Source of the DNA: an uncultured Clostridia bacterium
GTDB taxonomy: Bacteria; Bacillota; Clostridia; TANB77; CAG-508
Length of the DNA: 64,000 bases
Assembly (NCBI GenBank): GCA_904387305.1
Contig: CAJFLB010000001.1
Location: 47,300 to 111,299 of the forward strand
Direction of reading: 5' to 3'
Positions 33,002 through 41,398 of the stretch are shown one piece after another. Numbering within the stretch: position 1 is the first letter of the stretch; each line of letters begins with the position of its first letter. Under the pieces are notes generated by a model. The model had not been told where the DNA came from, made no database searches, and saw only the letters and a program-made list of their open reading frames with translations. The translations under genes were made by a program, and so were the position numbers.

Positions 33002-33585
33002 ATACAATAGCATTAGAAAATATAAAACAAAAAGCATTAGAAGAACACATACCTATTATTATGGATGAAACATTAGAAGTTATTGAAAAGTATTTGAATA
33101 AAAATAAGCCAAATAGAATATTAGAAATCGGAACAGCAGTGGGATATTCTGCTATATGTTTTACGCAATTTTTAGCAGAAAATGGTGAAATTGATACAAT
33201 TGAAAGAGAAGCAGATAGAGTAGAAGAGGCGAAGAAAAATATTAGATTAGCAGAGGTAGAAGAAAAGATTCATATTTATGAAGGGGATGCGGTAGAAATT
33301 TTACCAACGTTAAATAACAAATATGATGTCGTATTTATTGATGCTGCTAAAGGAAAATATCCATTTTTCTTAAAAGAGGCTTTAAGAATGATTAACAAAG
33401 ATGGAATTATATTTGCAGATAATATTTTATATAAAGGCTATGTTATGAGCGATTATAACAAACATAAACAAAGAACAGCGGTTAGAAATTTAAGAGAATA
33501 CATAAAAGAGGTAAGTGAAAATCCAAATCTGGAAACAGAAATCTTAGAAGTAGGAGATGGATTAGCTGTTAGTAGGATTAAATAA
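32998..33585 (+). CDS. trmR: tRNA 5-hydroxyuridine O-methyltransferase (TrmR-like)
   Basis: About 195 residues. I place the start at TTG 32998 because GGAGGA lies seven bases before it and the codon overlaps the Nudix stop; ATG 32983 is possible but lacks a site. SAM-binding motif I is ILEIGTAVGYSA, followed by DTIEREADRVEEAKKN and DVVFIDAAKGKYPFF; DNILYKGYV completes the class I O-methyltransferase. B. subtilis YrrM (TrmR) methylates 5-hydroxyuridine at tRNA position 34 to 5-methoxyuridine and is encoded with U32-family YrrN/YrrO. A U32 gene lies 2.4 kb downstream here, supporting that role. Confidence 0.85.
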   Translation: MNTIALENIKQKALEEHIPIIMDETLEVIEKYLNKNKPNRILEIGTAVGYSAICFTQFLAENGEIDTIEREADRVEEAKKNIRLAEVEEKIHIYEGDAVEILPTLNNKYDVVFIDAAKGKYPFFLKEALRMINKDGIIFADNILYKGYVMSDYNKHKQRTAVRNLREYIKEVSENPNLETEILEVGDGLAVSRIK

Positions 33586-33642
33586 AAAAGAGCAAAATTT
33601 GCATAAGTTTAAAATATAGGTTGTTTTTTCCTATACAATAAG

Positions 33643-33682
33643 AAAATGCTGATATTCATTTTTATGATATCAGCATTTTATA
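33643..33682. terminator. Bidirectional terminator
   Basis: AAAATGCTGATAT pairs with ATATCAGCATTTT, with T/A runs on both sides, between the convergent trmR and 33687 genes. TTTTTTCCTATACAAT at 33624-33639 is the arm motif also seen at 15965 and 46049. Confidence 0.82.
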
Positions 33683-33686
33683 CATA

Positions 33687-35804
33687 TTATAGTTCTATGT
33701 CATCATTATGTTTATTATCATCTAAAAAATCCTTTTCTGGTGCATAAAAATCGTTTTGAACATATTTTTTTAGTTCTTCAAATGAGATTTGATTTTTATC
33801 ATTGATAGATAATATTTCTTTTAGTTTATCAATTAGTAGCTCAGAAAGATAAGTGATTTCATCTCCTGTTCGCAATATTTCTGTGAAACTTTCCACTAAA
33901 TCTTTTTTATTAACAAGAGCTTCAGGAGCAGTAGCATGTGCAGAACTAATAACTTTCATAGTAGTAGGTGATAAATATTCAGAAAACATAAGAAGATATT
34001 TTTCGATAGGAATTTTGCTAATACGTTTATTAGTCTTCGTATTATATACTTTTATAGGTTTGTTGTTTATGTATTTTATTTCATAATTATCATCTTGTTT
34101 TGTATCTTCTATGTTAATCATATCATATTCTTCCACAAGTTCGTCTTTGATTTTAATATTTTTCTTAGCAGTTTCAATAGCGTCAAGTTTTATTTGAAGT
34201 CTTCTAACAGAATTTGAAAGTTTTCTTTTTTCTTCAGGTGTTATATTAGGAGAAGACAATTGATTTTTGATGGTCTCTAATTTTTGAGACAAGGCTTCTT
34301 CTTGTTCTTTTGAAGTTCTACTTAATAAAGAAATATAATGGTCAAATAACTCGGGATTATGCTCATCGTTAGTCAATTCGAAAAACTGGTTAATATCAAT
34401 TTTTTTAGAGGGCATATCATTGTGTGTAGAAAGTCCATTTTTAGTTTCTTTATACCTCATAATAGACTGAAGTTGGACTTCGGTTTTGCGACCAAACTCA
34501 TCTGCTAACTCGAAATAGATTGCACAAAAGCCATTTTCTTTTTTGGTAAATTTAACAAAATTTGCTTTTACTTTAAAGACATCTGTAAATAATGGATCTG
34601 CCAATACATGAGGAAAAGTTACTCGTAAAATTTCATTTTCGAATTTATCGTATAGTCTTCTTTTTAAGCAATTTGTAAGAGAGTATAATTCATTTATTTC
34701 TTCATCTGTGGCATTTGTAGCAAAAGAATTTGTTTCTAATTTTCTCTTATAAGTTGAAATAGCATGTTCTAATCTAGAAGTATAAGAGCCTTCTTTTATT
34801 TCATGAGTACATTCTGGGTAAGTACTATTTTGTAGACGATACAATAATTCAATATAAACTTGAAAATATTCTTCTTGTGTCATAAAAATATCATTTTCAT
34901 TTAAATATTTTTTTACACTATGCATAAATCTTAGATTTTCATCCTTTTGTTTCTTTAACTTTAATATGTCTATATTTTCTGGATCATTTTCGTCAAAATA
35001 AATAGTACCATCAACATGGTTTAAAACAATCGTAATACCAGAAAAATCGTCATTGGTTTTATCAGTGAAATTGTTTGGGTTTTCTGGATTAGAAAGAATC
35101 TGTTTTTCCATATCGGAAAGAGTGATACCAGTTTTTACATCATTAGGAATAATATTTTTAACATTTTTATTTAATTCTTTATGCATATTATCATTAAAAC
35201 TTTTAAAACCTTTTTCTCTTTTATAAACAGAAGTAGAAAGTTCTGGATATAATTTTCTAAAAACTAAATAAATGGCACTGCCTAAATAATCAGAATTTTT
35301 TTGTGCATGAGGTGTAGTTTGTTGATAATATTGGTTAACAAGATTTGTAGTAGCATCTTTTATCAAAGTTGTTTGTTTTAAGAAATCTTCCGCAGAAATA
35401 GGCGTTTCAATAAAGTCTAAAAATAGTTCAGGATAATGTTGATTTATGATTTTTTTTAGTTCATTTTGTTCTTTTAATGATATGTTCTTTGGATTATCAG
35501 ATTTTACAAATTCATAATATTCTTGTTTCATAATTTCTAATAATGCACTAATTTCATAATTTGTAATTGGATTATGAAATAAAAGAGAAACTTTTTCATC
35601 GTAGTTAGAAGATATTATATTGGTAAGAAATTTAAATTGAGCAGTACTAAGGGAAATATCTTTTAAACTTAAAAAAAGTTTATATAAATCAGATAATCCA
35701 TTAGGAGTAAAATTTTCAATTGAATTCTCTTCAGGAGATTGATTTACTTTAATATTTTTTAAAGAATCTAAAAATTCTTCTCGTTTTTTCATAGTAAAAG
35801 CCAT
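33687..35804 (-). CDS. Large cytoplasmic protein with possible RelA/SpoT-like nucleotidyltransferase motifs
   Basis: A 705-residue protein. I start at ATG 35804 (GAGGTG six bases upstream) rather than the in-frame GTG at 35813. No signal peptide or membrane helix. Around residues 250-262 is NDDFSGITIVL, and around 425-447 NGFCAIYFELADEFGRK followed by TEVQLQS. The spacing and wording recall the D-x-x-G-x-R-I and GY-A-x-H...E-x-Q-x-R/T blocks of RelA/SpoT synthetase domains, but the catalytic Arg/Lys positions are not clearly conserved. The rest is helical, with a Lys/Glu coiled segment (about 490-545). The assignment is tentative; an unrelated large protein is equally possible. It stands alone and is divergent from the U32 gene. 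Confidence 0.6.
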   Translation of the reverse strand: MAFTMKKREEFLDSLKNIKVNQSPEENSIENFTPNGLSDLYKLFLSLKDISLSTAQFKFLTNIISSNYDEKVSLLFHNPITNYEISALLEIMKQEYYEFVKSDNPKNISLKEQNELKKIINQHYPELFLDFIETPISAEDFLKQTTLIKDATTNLVNQYYQQTTPHAQKNSDYLGSAIYLVFRKLYPELSTSVYKREKGFKSFNDNMHKELNKNVKNIIPNDVKTGITLSDMEKQILSNPENPNNFTDKTNDDFSGITIVLNHVDGTIYFDENDPENIDILKLKKQKDENLRFMHSVKKYLNENDIFMTQEEYFQVYIELLYRLQNSTYPECTHEIKEGSYTSRLEHAISTYKRKLETNSFATNATDEEINELYSLTNCLKRRLYDKFENEILRVTFPHVLADPLFTDVFKVKANFVKFTKKENGFCAIYFELADEFGRKTEVQLQSIMRYKETKNGLSTHNDMPSKKIDINQFFELTNDEHNPELFDHYISLLSRTSKEQEEALSQKLETIKNQLSSPNITPEEKRKLSNSVRRLQIKLDAIETAKKNIKIKDELVEEYDMINIEDTKQDDNYEIKYINNKPIKVYNTKTNKRISKIPIEKYLLMFSEYLSPTTMKVISSAHATAPEALVNKKDLVESFTEILRTGDEITYLSELLIDKLKEILSINDKNQISFEELKKYVQNDFYAPEKDFLDDNKHNDDIEL

Positions 35805-35866
35805 ATAATTCACCTCAGAAATATTATATCATATAGTGTCATAAAATAAAAGGATATATGAAATTA

Positions 35867-35895
35867 TTGTAAAAAATAGAGTTTTATGATAAAAT
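35867..35895 (+). promoter_or_regulatory. Promoter of the U32 peptidase gene
   Basis: TTGTAA (35867-35872), a 17-bp spacer and TAAAAT (35890-35895), 59 bp before the start. Confidence 0.65.
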
Positions 35896-35954
35896 TTATT
35901 AAGTTATATACATGAAAGAATAAAGTAGAAAAATAAAAGTAAGGAAGGATAACT

Positions 35955-37184
35955 ATGAAAAAAGTAGAATTATTAGCACCAGCAGGTTCTTATGAAAAAG
36001 CCAAAATTGCTTTTTTATATGGAGCAGATGCGGTATATTGTGGAACCTCATCATTATCTTTAAGAACAAGAGCAGACATGAAAGATGATGATTTAGAAAA
36101 AACAATTAAATATGCACATAGCATTGGAAAAAAAGTGTATGTTACCTTAAATATTTTTGCATGGGATGAAAAATATGAAGAAATTATAGAAATGGCAAAA
36201 AAATTAGAAGTGCTAAATCCAGATGGAATCATTGCAGCAGATGGAGGCGTTATAGAAGTATTGAAACAATATGCACCAAGTGTAGCTATTAATGTGAGTA
36301 CACAAGCCAACATTGTCAGTCTTCACGCAGCAAAATTTTGGTATCATAATGGAGCCAAAAGAATGATTATGGCAAGAGAAATGAATAAAAAACAATTAAA
36401 ATATATTATGGAAAATAAACCAGAAGGAATGGAAATTGAAATCTTTATTCATGGTGCTATTTGTTTTGCATTCTCAGGAAGATGTTTCTTAAGTGATTTC
36501 ATGTCATGTAGAAGTGCAAATTTAGGAGATTGTGCACAAAGCTGTAGATGGTCATATAATTTATATGCTGAAGAAAAAAATAATCCAGGGGAGCTAATGC
36601 CAATTGAAACCAGTGAATATGGAACAAGTATTTTTTCTTCAAAAGATTTGTGTTTAATAAAAGAAATACCAGAAATCATAGAGATGGGTGTTGATAGTTT
36701 AAAAATAGAAGGAAGATTAAAAACAGAATACTATTTAGCAAGTGTGATAGGAGCATATAGAAATGCAATTGATGACTATGAAAAAGATCCAGAACATTAT
36801 GATTACACAAAATATTTAAAAGAATTGGAAAAAGTAAAAACAAGAGGATTAACCACTTTTTATTTTAATGATAGAAACAACAAAGATATACAAGAATATG
36901 GTGGAAGACAATATAACGAAAAATATGAATTTGGTGGAAAAGTAGTAGAATATGATGAGGAAAAATCTGTTATTGAGATAAAAAACAAACTTCAAGTGGG
37001 AGATAAAATGGAATTGTTGGTTCCATACAAGTTAGAGCCAGTGCAATTTACAATTGATAACTTATGGGATTATGATATCAAAGAAGAAATACAAGCTGTT
37101 AGTCCAGGTGTAAAAGGGAAAAAGGTGTTGATGAAATTACCAATCAAATGTGAAAAAGATTGGATTATCAGAAGAGAAAAATAA
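35955..37184 (+). CDS. U32 family protein, probable tRNA hydroxylation factor (TrhP-like)
   Basis: The 409-residue protein starts at ATG 35955 after AAGGAAGG. The N-terminal block is ELLAPAGSYEKAKIAFLYGADAVY. The U32 signature EIFIHGAICFAFSGRCFLSD is followed by SCRSANLGDCAQSCRW, whose clustered cysteines suit an iron-sulfur or metal site. DSLKIEGRLKTEYYLASVI follows, and a beta-barrel-like C-terminus ends the chain. U32 proteins of the YrrN/YrrO (TrhP) type introduce the 5-hydroxyl of tRNA uridine 34, the substrate for TrmR. Although annotated as peptidases, this tRNA role is the better fit here because trmR is nearby. The other family option is a collagenase-like peptidase. Confidence 0.85.
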   Translation: MKKVELLAPAGSYEKAKIAFLYGADAVYCGTSSLSLRTRADMKDDDLEKTIKYAHSIGKKVYVTLNIFAWDEKYEEIIEMAKKLEVLNPDGIIAADGGVIEVLKQYAPSVAINVSTQANIVSLHAAKFWYHNGAKRMIMAREMNKKQLKYIMENKPEGMEIEIFIHGAICFAFSGRCFLSDFMSCRSANLGDCAQSCRWSYNLYAEEKNNPGELMPIETSEYGTSIFSSKDLCLIKEIPEIIEMGVDSLKIEGRLKTEYYLASVIGAYRNAIDDYEKDPEHYDYTKYLKELEKVKTRGLTTFYFNDRNNKDIQEYGGRQYNEKYEFGGKVVEYDEEKSVIEIKNKLQVGDKMELLVPYKLEPVQFTIDNLWDYDIKEEIQAVSPGVKGKKVLMKLPIKCEKDWIIRREK

Positions 37185-37261
37185 ATAAGAGTAAATGCTT
37201 TAGAAAAATAAATAAGAGAGCAGATAAAAAAACATAATGATATACAAGAAATAAAATTATA

Positions 37262-37303
37262 GATAAAAGAGAAAGAACCATACTTTGCGTATGGTTCTTT
37301 CCC
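37262..37303. terminator. Bidirectional intrinsic terminator
   Basis: AAAGAACCATAC pairs with GTATGGTTCTTT. T-rich tails lie on both sides, so it can end both the small RNA (minus) and the U32 transcript (plus). Confidence 0.8.
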
Positions 37304-37455
37304 TCTCTCTTCCGCTGTCTACACGATGTCAGAGTTATCCCGCTCTGACATCGTTACCCCTCCTCCGAAAGGGGTATCACCAAGCCATTAGATTAAAAAA
37401 ATTTTGGTCTAAAGGGTGGTGAAGCTCACAAACAGATATTACTGTTTGATTGCTA
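37265..37455 (-). ncRNA. Candidate structured small RNA, about 190 nt, with own promoter and terminator
   Basis: On the minus strand a consensus promoter (37490-37462) is followed by about 190 nt without a good frame and by an intrinsic terminator at 37303-37262. Hairpins in order: CAAACAG/CTGTTTG, TCACCA...TTAGA/TCTAA...TGGTGA, ACCCCT/AGGGGT, CGATGTCAGAG/CTCTGACATCG and the terminator stem. GC content is clearly higher than in the surroundings. It does not show the hallmarks of tmRNA, SRP RNA, RNase P RNA or a 6S rod. It may belong to a known clostridial RNA class that I cannot name from sequence alone. Confidence 0.72.
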
Positions 37456-37461
37456 TATGCA

Positions 37462-37490
37462 ATTATAATATATAAAAATGAAGATGTCAA
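37462..37490 (-). promoter_or_regulatory. Consensus promoter of the small RNA
   Basis: Read on the minus strand: TTGACA (37490-37485), a 17-bp spacer and TATAAT (37467-37462). Perfect boxes. Confidence 0.88.
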
Positions 37491-37557
37491 CTATATTGTT
37501 AAAAATCAATAGCATTTTAGTAAATATTTCGTAGTAAAGATATTTGATACTAAATGC

Positions 37558-37731
37558 GTTTATGGATATTTATTTTTCATAAATTCCTCGGCTCAATACG
37601 TGCTCTAGTCTTTCTAACTATAAAAGAAACGAGCCTCTCGCTATTCCCGCTTCCTCATTTCTTTTATATTAAGAAAGATTACAAGCACTCCAATCACATT
37701 CGTCATTTATGAAAAATAAATATCCATAAAC
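37558..37731. repeat. Family D fold-back element, copy 2
   Basis: The outer arms 37558-37583 and 37706-37731 are perfect 26-bp complements with a sequence different from copy 1. Inner pairs are 37606-37615/37672-37681, 37620-37629/37658-37667 and 37600-37604/37684-37688. Unpaired regions CGCTTCCTCATTT and AATCACATTCGTCATTTAT are shared with copy 1 (9987-10170). Confidence 0.82.
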
Positions 37732-37897
37732 TCATTATAAAAAAACTATGGTATTAAATAGTTACGCATTTTATGACATAAACGTTACAGTTCAGTGTCC
37801 ATAATTTTTTTCTTGAATATAATACATAAAAGCAAGTAATACTATCATCAGATATCAAGTTCATAAAATGTATATATAATAGAAAGGAGAAATGTTT

Positions 37898-38878
37898 GTG
37901 GAAAATTATACAGTTATAGGTAATACACCCATGATAAAAATTAAATACAGGTATAAAGGAAAAGAAAACTACATATATGCAAAATTGGAAATGTTCAATA
38001 TAACAGGTAGTATTAAAGATAGAGTAGCATATTATATTATAAAAAATGCAAAAGAAAAAGGAAGCTTAAAAGACAATATGCCGATTATAGAAGCAACAAG
38101 TGGAAATACAGGTATTTCCTTATCAGCCTTAGGAGCATATTATAAACATCCTGTATATATTTTTATGCCAGATTGGGCAAGTAAAGAAAGAATTGAATTA
38201 ATGAAATTATATGGTGCCAGTATAACATTAATATCAAAAGAAGAGGGGGGATTTATAAAATGTGTAGAAGAGGCTAAGAATTTAGCTCAAAAGTTAAATG
38301 GATTTTTAGCAAATCAATTTGAAAATGAAGATAATATATTAGCACATTATGAAACAACGGGAAAAGAAATTTTAGAGCAATTAGAAGGAAAGAAAATTGG
38401 TGGATTTGTTTCTGGAGTAGGAACAGGTGGAACATTAATGGGAATAGGAAAACGATTAAAAGAAATAGATAATGAAATAAAGATATATGCACTAGAACCG
38501 GAAAAAATGCCGATATTGTCAAATGGTAAAATATTAGGACAACATAAAATTGAAGGAATTGGAGACGATTTTGTACCAGATATATTTAAAAGAAATACGA
38601 GGATAATTGAAAAAGATATATTATTAATCAATGATGATGATGCTATCAATATGGCAAGAAAATTAGCAAAGGAATTAGGATTAGGTGTTGGAATTTCATC
38701 AGGAGCGAATTTTATTGGAGCTGTGCTGGCACAAAAGAATTTAGAAGGAGAGATGGTTACTGTTTTTGCAGATGATAATAAAAAGTATTTGTCTACAGAT
38801 TTAGGAAAAAATATTGACAATAACGATCAGTTTTTGAGTAATAATGTGAAATTGTTAGAATATCAAAAAGTAATATAA
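37898..38878 (+). CDS. Cysteine synthase-like PLP enzyme
   Basis: A 326-residue enzyme. GTG 37898 lies eight bases after AAAGGAG; the ATG at 37892 is only two bases from that site and less likely. It has the fold II PLP signature: Lys40 in GSIKDRVA (Schiff base), the TSGNTGISL substrate loop, and GVGTGGTLMGI for the phosphate. GVGISSGANFIGAV near the end matches O-acetylserine sulfhydrylases. The likely reaction is O-acetylserine plus sulfide to cysteine, but relatives such as cystathionine beta-synthase or ornithine-cyclizing enzymes look similar. It stands alone with a terminator, so the pathway cannot be fixed from neighbours. Confidence 0.88.
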   Translation: MENYTVIGNTPMIKIKYRYKGKENYIYAKLEMFNITGSIKDRVAYYIIKNAKEKGSLKDNMPIIEATSGNTGISLSALGAYYKHPVYIFMPDWASKERIELMKLYGASITLISKEEGGFIKCVEEAKNLAQKLNGFLANQFENEDNILAHYETTGKEILEQLEGKKIGGFVSGVGTGGTLMGIGKRLKEIDNEIKIYALEPEKMPILSNGKILGQHKIEGIGDDFVPDIFKRNTRIIEKDILLINDDDAINMARKLAKELGLGVGISSGANFIGAVLAQKNLEGEMVTVFADDNKKYLSTDLGKNIDNNDQFLSNNVKLLEYQKVI

Positions 38879-38898
38879 AACTATGAAAAAGATATAGT

Positions 38899-38942
38899 AA
38901 AATCACGGTATTATAATAGATAAAGTAATACCGTGATTTTTA
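38899..38942 (+). terminator. Intrinsic terminator after the cysteine synthase-like gene
   Basis: AAAATCACGGTATTA pairs perfectly (15 bp) with TAATACCGTGATTTT, and T follows. Confidence 0.88.
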
Positions 38943-39038
38943 TTGTCAAATATAAAAAGAAGGGGAATCTAACTATAATCTTTAATTGTTATGTCAAGTT
39001 AGGAGATGATTATATTTCTTAAAAAGGGAAGAGATCAT

Positions 39039-39749
39039 TTAATTTTTAAATTCTTTGGACAATTTTCCAATTGCTTTTGTTTCAATTCTAGAAACATAGG
39101 AACGGGAAATACCCATCATTTTTGCAATTTCATGTTGCGTTTTTGGCTTATGACCACCAAGACCAAAGCGAAGCTCTAAAATTGTTTTTTCTCTATCTTT
39201 TAAAATAGACTTCATTTTTTCATATAATAATTTGATTTTCATTTTAATATCTACTGTATCTTCAATATTTCTTTCATCATTTTCTAATATTTCTTGTAAA
39301 GTAATGACATTATCATCTTTATCTTTTCCAATTGGTTCATTTAGATAAACTTCAGAGCCTAATTTTTTTGTTGCTCTTAAATGCATCAAAATTTCATTAT
39401 CAATACATCTAGAAACATATGTAGAAAGCTTTGATCCTTTATCAACATTAAAACTATTAATTCCTTTTATTAAGCCAATCGTACCAATAGAAATTAAATC
39501 ATCTTGTTCAACATTTGTCGTTGAATATTTTTTTGTTATATGGGCAACTAATCTTAGATTTCTTTCGATTAAAATGTTTCGTGCTTCCTCATCACCATTT
39601 TTCATTTGTGCTAAATACATTTTTTCTTCTTCAGATGTTAAAGGTTCTGGAAATATATTATTACTAGATATATATCCTACTAAAAATACAGATGATTTTA
39701 GAAATTCAATAAATCCTAAAATACCAGACATACAAAGTGCAGAAAACAT
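39039..39749 (-). CDS. sigK: RNA polymerase sporulation sigma factor SigK
   Basis: The 236-residue late mother-cell sigma factor directs coat and cortex genes. ATG 39749 follows GGAGGT with good spacing; longer in-frame extensions to 39887 are unconserved. The first about 25 residues (MFSALCMSGILGFIEFLKSS) are the hydrophobic pro-sequence that must be cleaved. Then SSNNIFPEPLTSEEEKMYL, NLRLVAHITKKY (region 2.1), DDLISIGTIGLIKGI (2.2-2.4), and region 4 with THEIAKMMGISRSYVSRIE-type text (helix-turn-helix). The gene is continuous and carries no skin-type insertion. It is strong evidence for sporulation. Confidence 0.94.
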   Translation of the reverse strand: MFSALCMSGILGFIEFLKSSVFLVGYISSNNIFPEPLTSEEEKMYLAQMKNGDEEARNILIERNLRLVAHITKKYSTTNVEQDDLISIGTIGLIKGINSFNVDKGSKLSTYVSRCIDNEILMHLRATKKLGSEVYLNEPIGKDKDDNVITLQEILENDERNIEDTVDIKMKIKLLYEKMKSILKDREKTILELRFGLGGHKPKTQHEIAKMMGISRSYVSRIETKAIGKLSKEFKN

Positions 39750-39879
39750 ATAGGCACCTCCAAATACATATAAAATAATGTATAAATGATAAATTAGATG
39801 TAAATCTACATTGAGAAACTTGCATAACAAATTATATGTACGAGAAAAATAAAAGTGCATGACCATCATAAAATAATTA

Positions 39880-39910
39880 GGGTCCATTGGGACCAGGTCC
39901 CAATGGACCC
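39880..39910. repeat. Family A repeat, perfect short palindrome
   Basis: GGGTCCATTGGGACC and GGTCCCAATGGACCC are perfect arms around a single A. It abuts a truncated reading frame at 39913. Confidence 0.88.
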
Positions 39911-39912
39911 TA

Positions 39913-40047
39913 ATTTTAAGTGATGAAGCATATGAAGAGTTAATAAAAGGATTAGAAGAAACAGAAGAAGAAAGAATTGATAGTTTGGTATCAGAGCATT
40001 TTGATAAACAATATACTACTTTTGAGAAATTTCAAAAATATAAATGA
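39913..40047 (+). pseudogene. Remnant of a small gene lacking its start
   Basis: An open frame of 44 codons (SDEAYEELIKGLEETEEER, then IDSLVSEHFDKQYTTFEKF) ends in TGA at 40045. Its acidic helical composition looks protein-coding, but no start codon exists downstream of the stop that precedes the family A palindrome. It appears to be the C-terminal part of a small protein, such as an antitoxin-like one, whose 5' end was lost where the repeat lies. Confidence 0.4.
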
Positions 40048-40290
40048 TTACTTAAGCAAATATTTATGACTGTAAATTGTAATATTATTGCTAAAAATCA
40101 AGTTACTTAAAAATACTTGTATAACCAATGAGAGATTTGAAAATAATAGAAATGACGAATATTAGAAAATGGGAATAAGCATTATTTTAAATGAATGGAC
40201 TAAAAAAGAAATTCATAAAATAAGGTAAGGGTGTTTTTGTGGTAGATTTAAGCATATATCTAATTAAGGAAGAAGTTTCTTCGAAATAAC
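40048..40290. other. Intergenic stretch without recognisable gene
   Basis: AT-rich. A 16-codon frame at about 40240-40290 (GTG start, VDLSIYLIKEEVSSK) resembles the start of a longer protein but is cut short. Nothing else is supported. Confidence 0.4.
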
Positions 40291-40327
40291 AAAAAGGGAA
40301 AAATGAGTCCGTCCCCAAAATCCCTTT
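40291..40327. repeat. Family C repeat (reverse orientation)
   Basis: AAAAAGGGA...TCCCTTTTT stem with internal AATGAGTCCGTCCCC. It precedes the DUF368 gene. Confidence 0.8.
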
Positions 40328-40352
40328 TTAGTTTTCAGAAGGGAGTGTATTT

Positions 40353-41231
40353 ATGAATGGATTTTTAAATATAGTAAAAGGTATTTTTATTGGAGCAGGA
40401 GCAATCGTACCAGGTGTTAGTAGTGGTGTGTTATGTGTGATTTTTGGTATTTATGAAAAATTGTTAGATGCTATTTTAAACTTTTTTAAAAATATCAAAC
40501 AGAATATAAAGTTTTTATTGCCTATTGCTTTAGGTGTTGGAATAGGTGTTTTATTATTTAGCAACATGTTAAATTATTTGTTATATGAATTTCCTATACA
40601 AACCAAATCTATATTTATAGGGTTAATCATCGGAACAATACCTTCTTTAATAAAAGAGGTAAATGAAAAGGAAACATTTAAACCACAAAATGTCATATAT
40701 TTGTTAATTGCATTGGCAATAGGAATCATAACAGTCGTGTTGGAAAATAGGATGCATATAGTTAATGATGCAGAGAATATGAGTATTATGTATTTGGTTA
40801 TGTGTGGAGCTATTATGTCTATAGGAATTGTTGTGCCAGGTGTTAGTAGTACCATTATTTTAATGCTGTTAGGTGTATATTCTGTATATTTACAATCAGT
40901 TGCTAATTTATATTTACCAATATTAATTCCTCTTGGGATTGGACTATTATTAGGAAGTATCATTGTAATGAAATTAACTAAAAAATTATTAGAAAAATAT
41001 TATGCGAAAACTTTTTACAGTATTATCGGTTTTACCATTGGTTCTATATTTGTGCTTTTACCACAAGGAATGACAGGGGTTGAAATAATTTTATGTGTGT
41101 TATGCATCATTTTAGGTGCATATCTATCTCGTATACCAGATGCTATTAAAAACTTTAGAAATACTAAAATGTTTAAGGCAATTAAAGTATTAAATAAAAT
41201 GCGTTCACAATCAAAGGCTCAAAAAGATTAG
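40353..41231 (+). CDS. DUF368 family membrane protein (PopT-type polyprenyl-phosphate flippase)
   Basis: The 292-residue polytopic protein starts at ATG 40353 after GAAGGGAG. Two internal repeats carry the family signature: GAGAIVPGVSSGVLCVIFGIY (about 12-32; Gly-x-Val-Pro-Gly-Val-Ser-Ser) and IGIVVPGVSSTIILMLLGVY in the second half. DUF368 proteins (PopT) have been shown to recycle undecaprenyl phosphate across the membrane for cell-wall polymer synthesis. About eight hydrophobic helices are visible. It is followed by a terminator. The function is inferred from the family. Confidence 0.85.
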   Translation: MNGFLNIVKGIFIGAGAIVPGVSSGVLCVIFGIYEKLLDAILNFFKNIKQNIKFLLPIALGVGIGVLLFSNMLNYLLYEFPIQTKSIFIGLIIGTIPSLIKEVNEKETFKPQNVIYLLIALAIGIITVVLENRMHIVNDAENMSIMYLVMCGAIMSIGIVVPGVSSTIILMLLGVYSVYLQSVANLYLPILIPLGIGLLLGSIIVMKLTKKLLEKYYAKTFYSIIGFTIGSIFVLLPQGMTGVEIILCVLCIILGAYLSRIPDAIKNFRNTKMFKAIKVLNKMRSQSKAQKD

Positions 41232-41240
41232 TTTTTAAAA

Positions 41241-41293
41241 TTTGTTACAGTTCAGCCTTAATAAAGATCAACTTAATGCTAAACTGTAACAAA
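41241..41293 (+). terminator. Probable terminator after the DUF368 gene
   Basis: TTTGTTACAGTT and AACTGTAACAAA are perfect 12-bp arms with a 29-base loop, followed by AA rather than a long T-run. Confidence 0.6.
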
Positions 41294-41330
41294 AATTCCA
41301 GGAAAACACGCATAAACTCAAGAAAAAGGC

Positions 41331-41359
41331 TTGTGAAATGCTTGAGAATGTAGTATAAT
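41331..41359 (+). promoter_or_regulatory. Promoter of the 41399-gltX unit
   Basis: TTGTGA (41331-41336), a 17-bp spacer and TATAAT (41354-41359), 39 bp before the start of the small gene. Confidence 0.8.
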
Positions 41360-41398
41360 GTTTGGCATAAAGAAGATATAGAAGAAAGGTAAAGAACT

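Noticed and set aside
37265-37455. 6S RNA, tmRNA or SRP RNA at this place
   Set aside because: No pairing of 5' and 3' ends for a 6S rod, no tag frame or tRNA-like end, and no SRP core motif (GGAAG/AGCAG) found.
40240-40290. GTG-started 16-codon frame (VDLSIYLIKEEVSSK)
   Set aside because: Looks like a gene start but is too short; no continuation in another frame was found.
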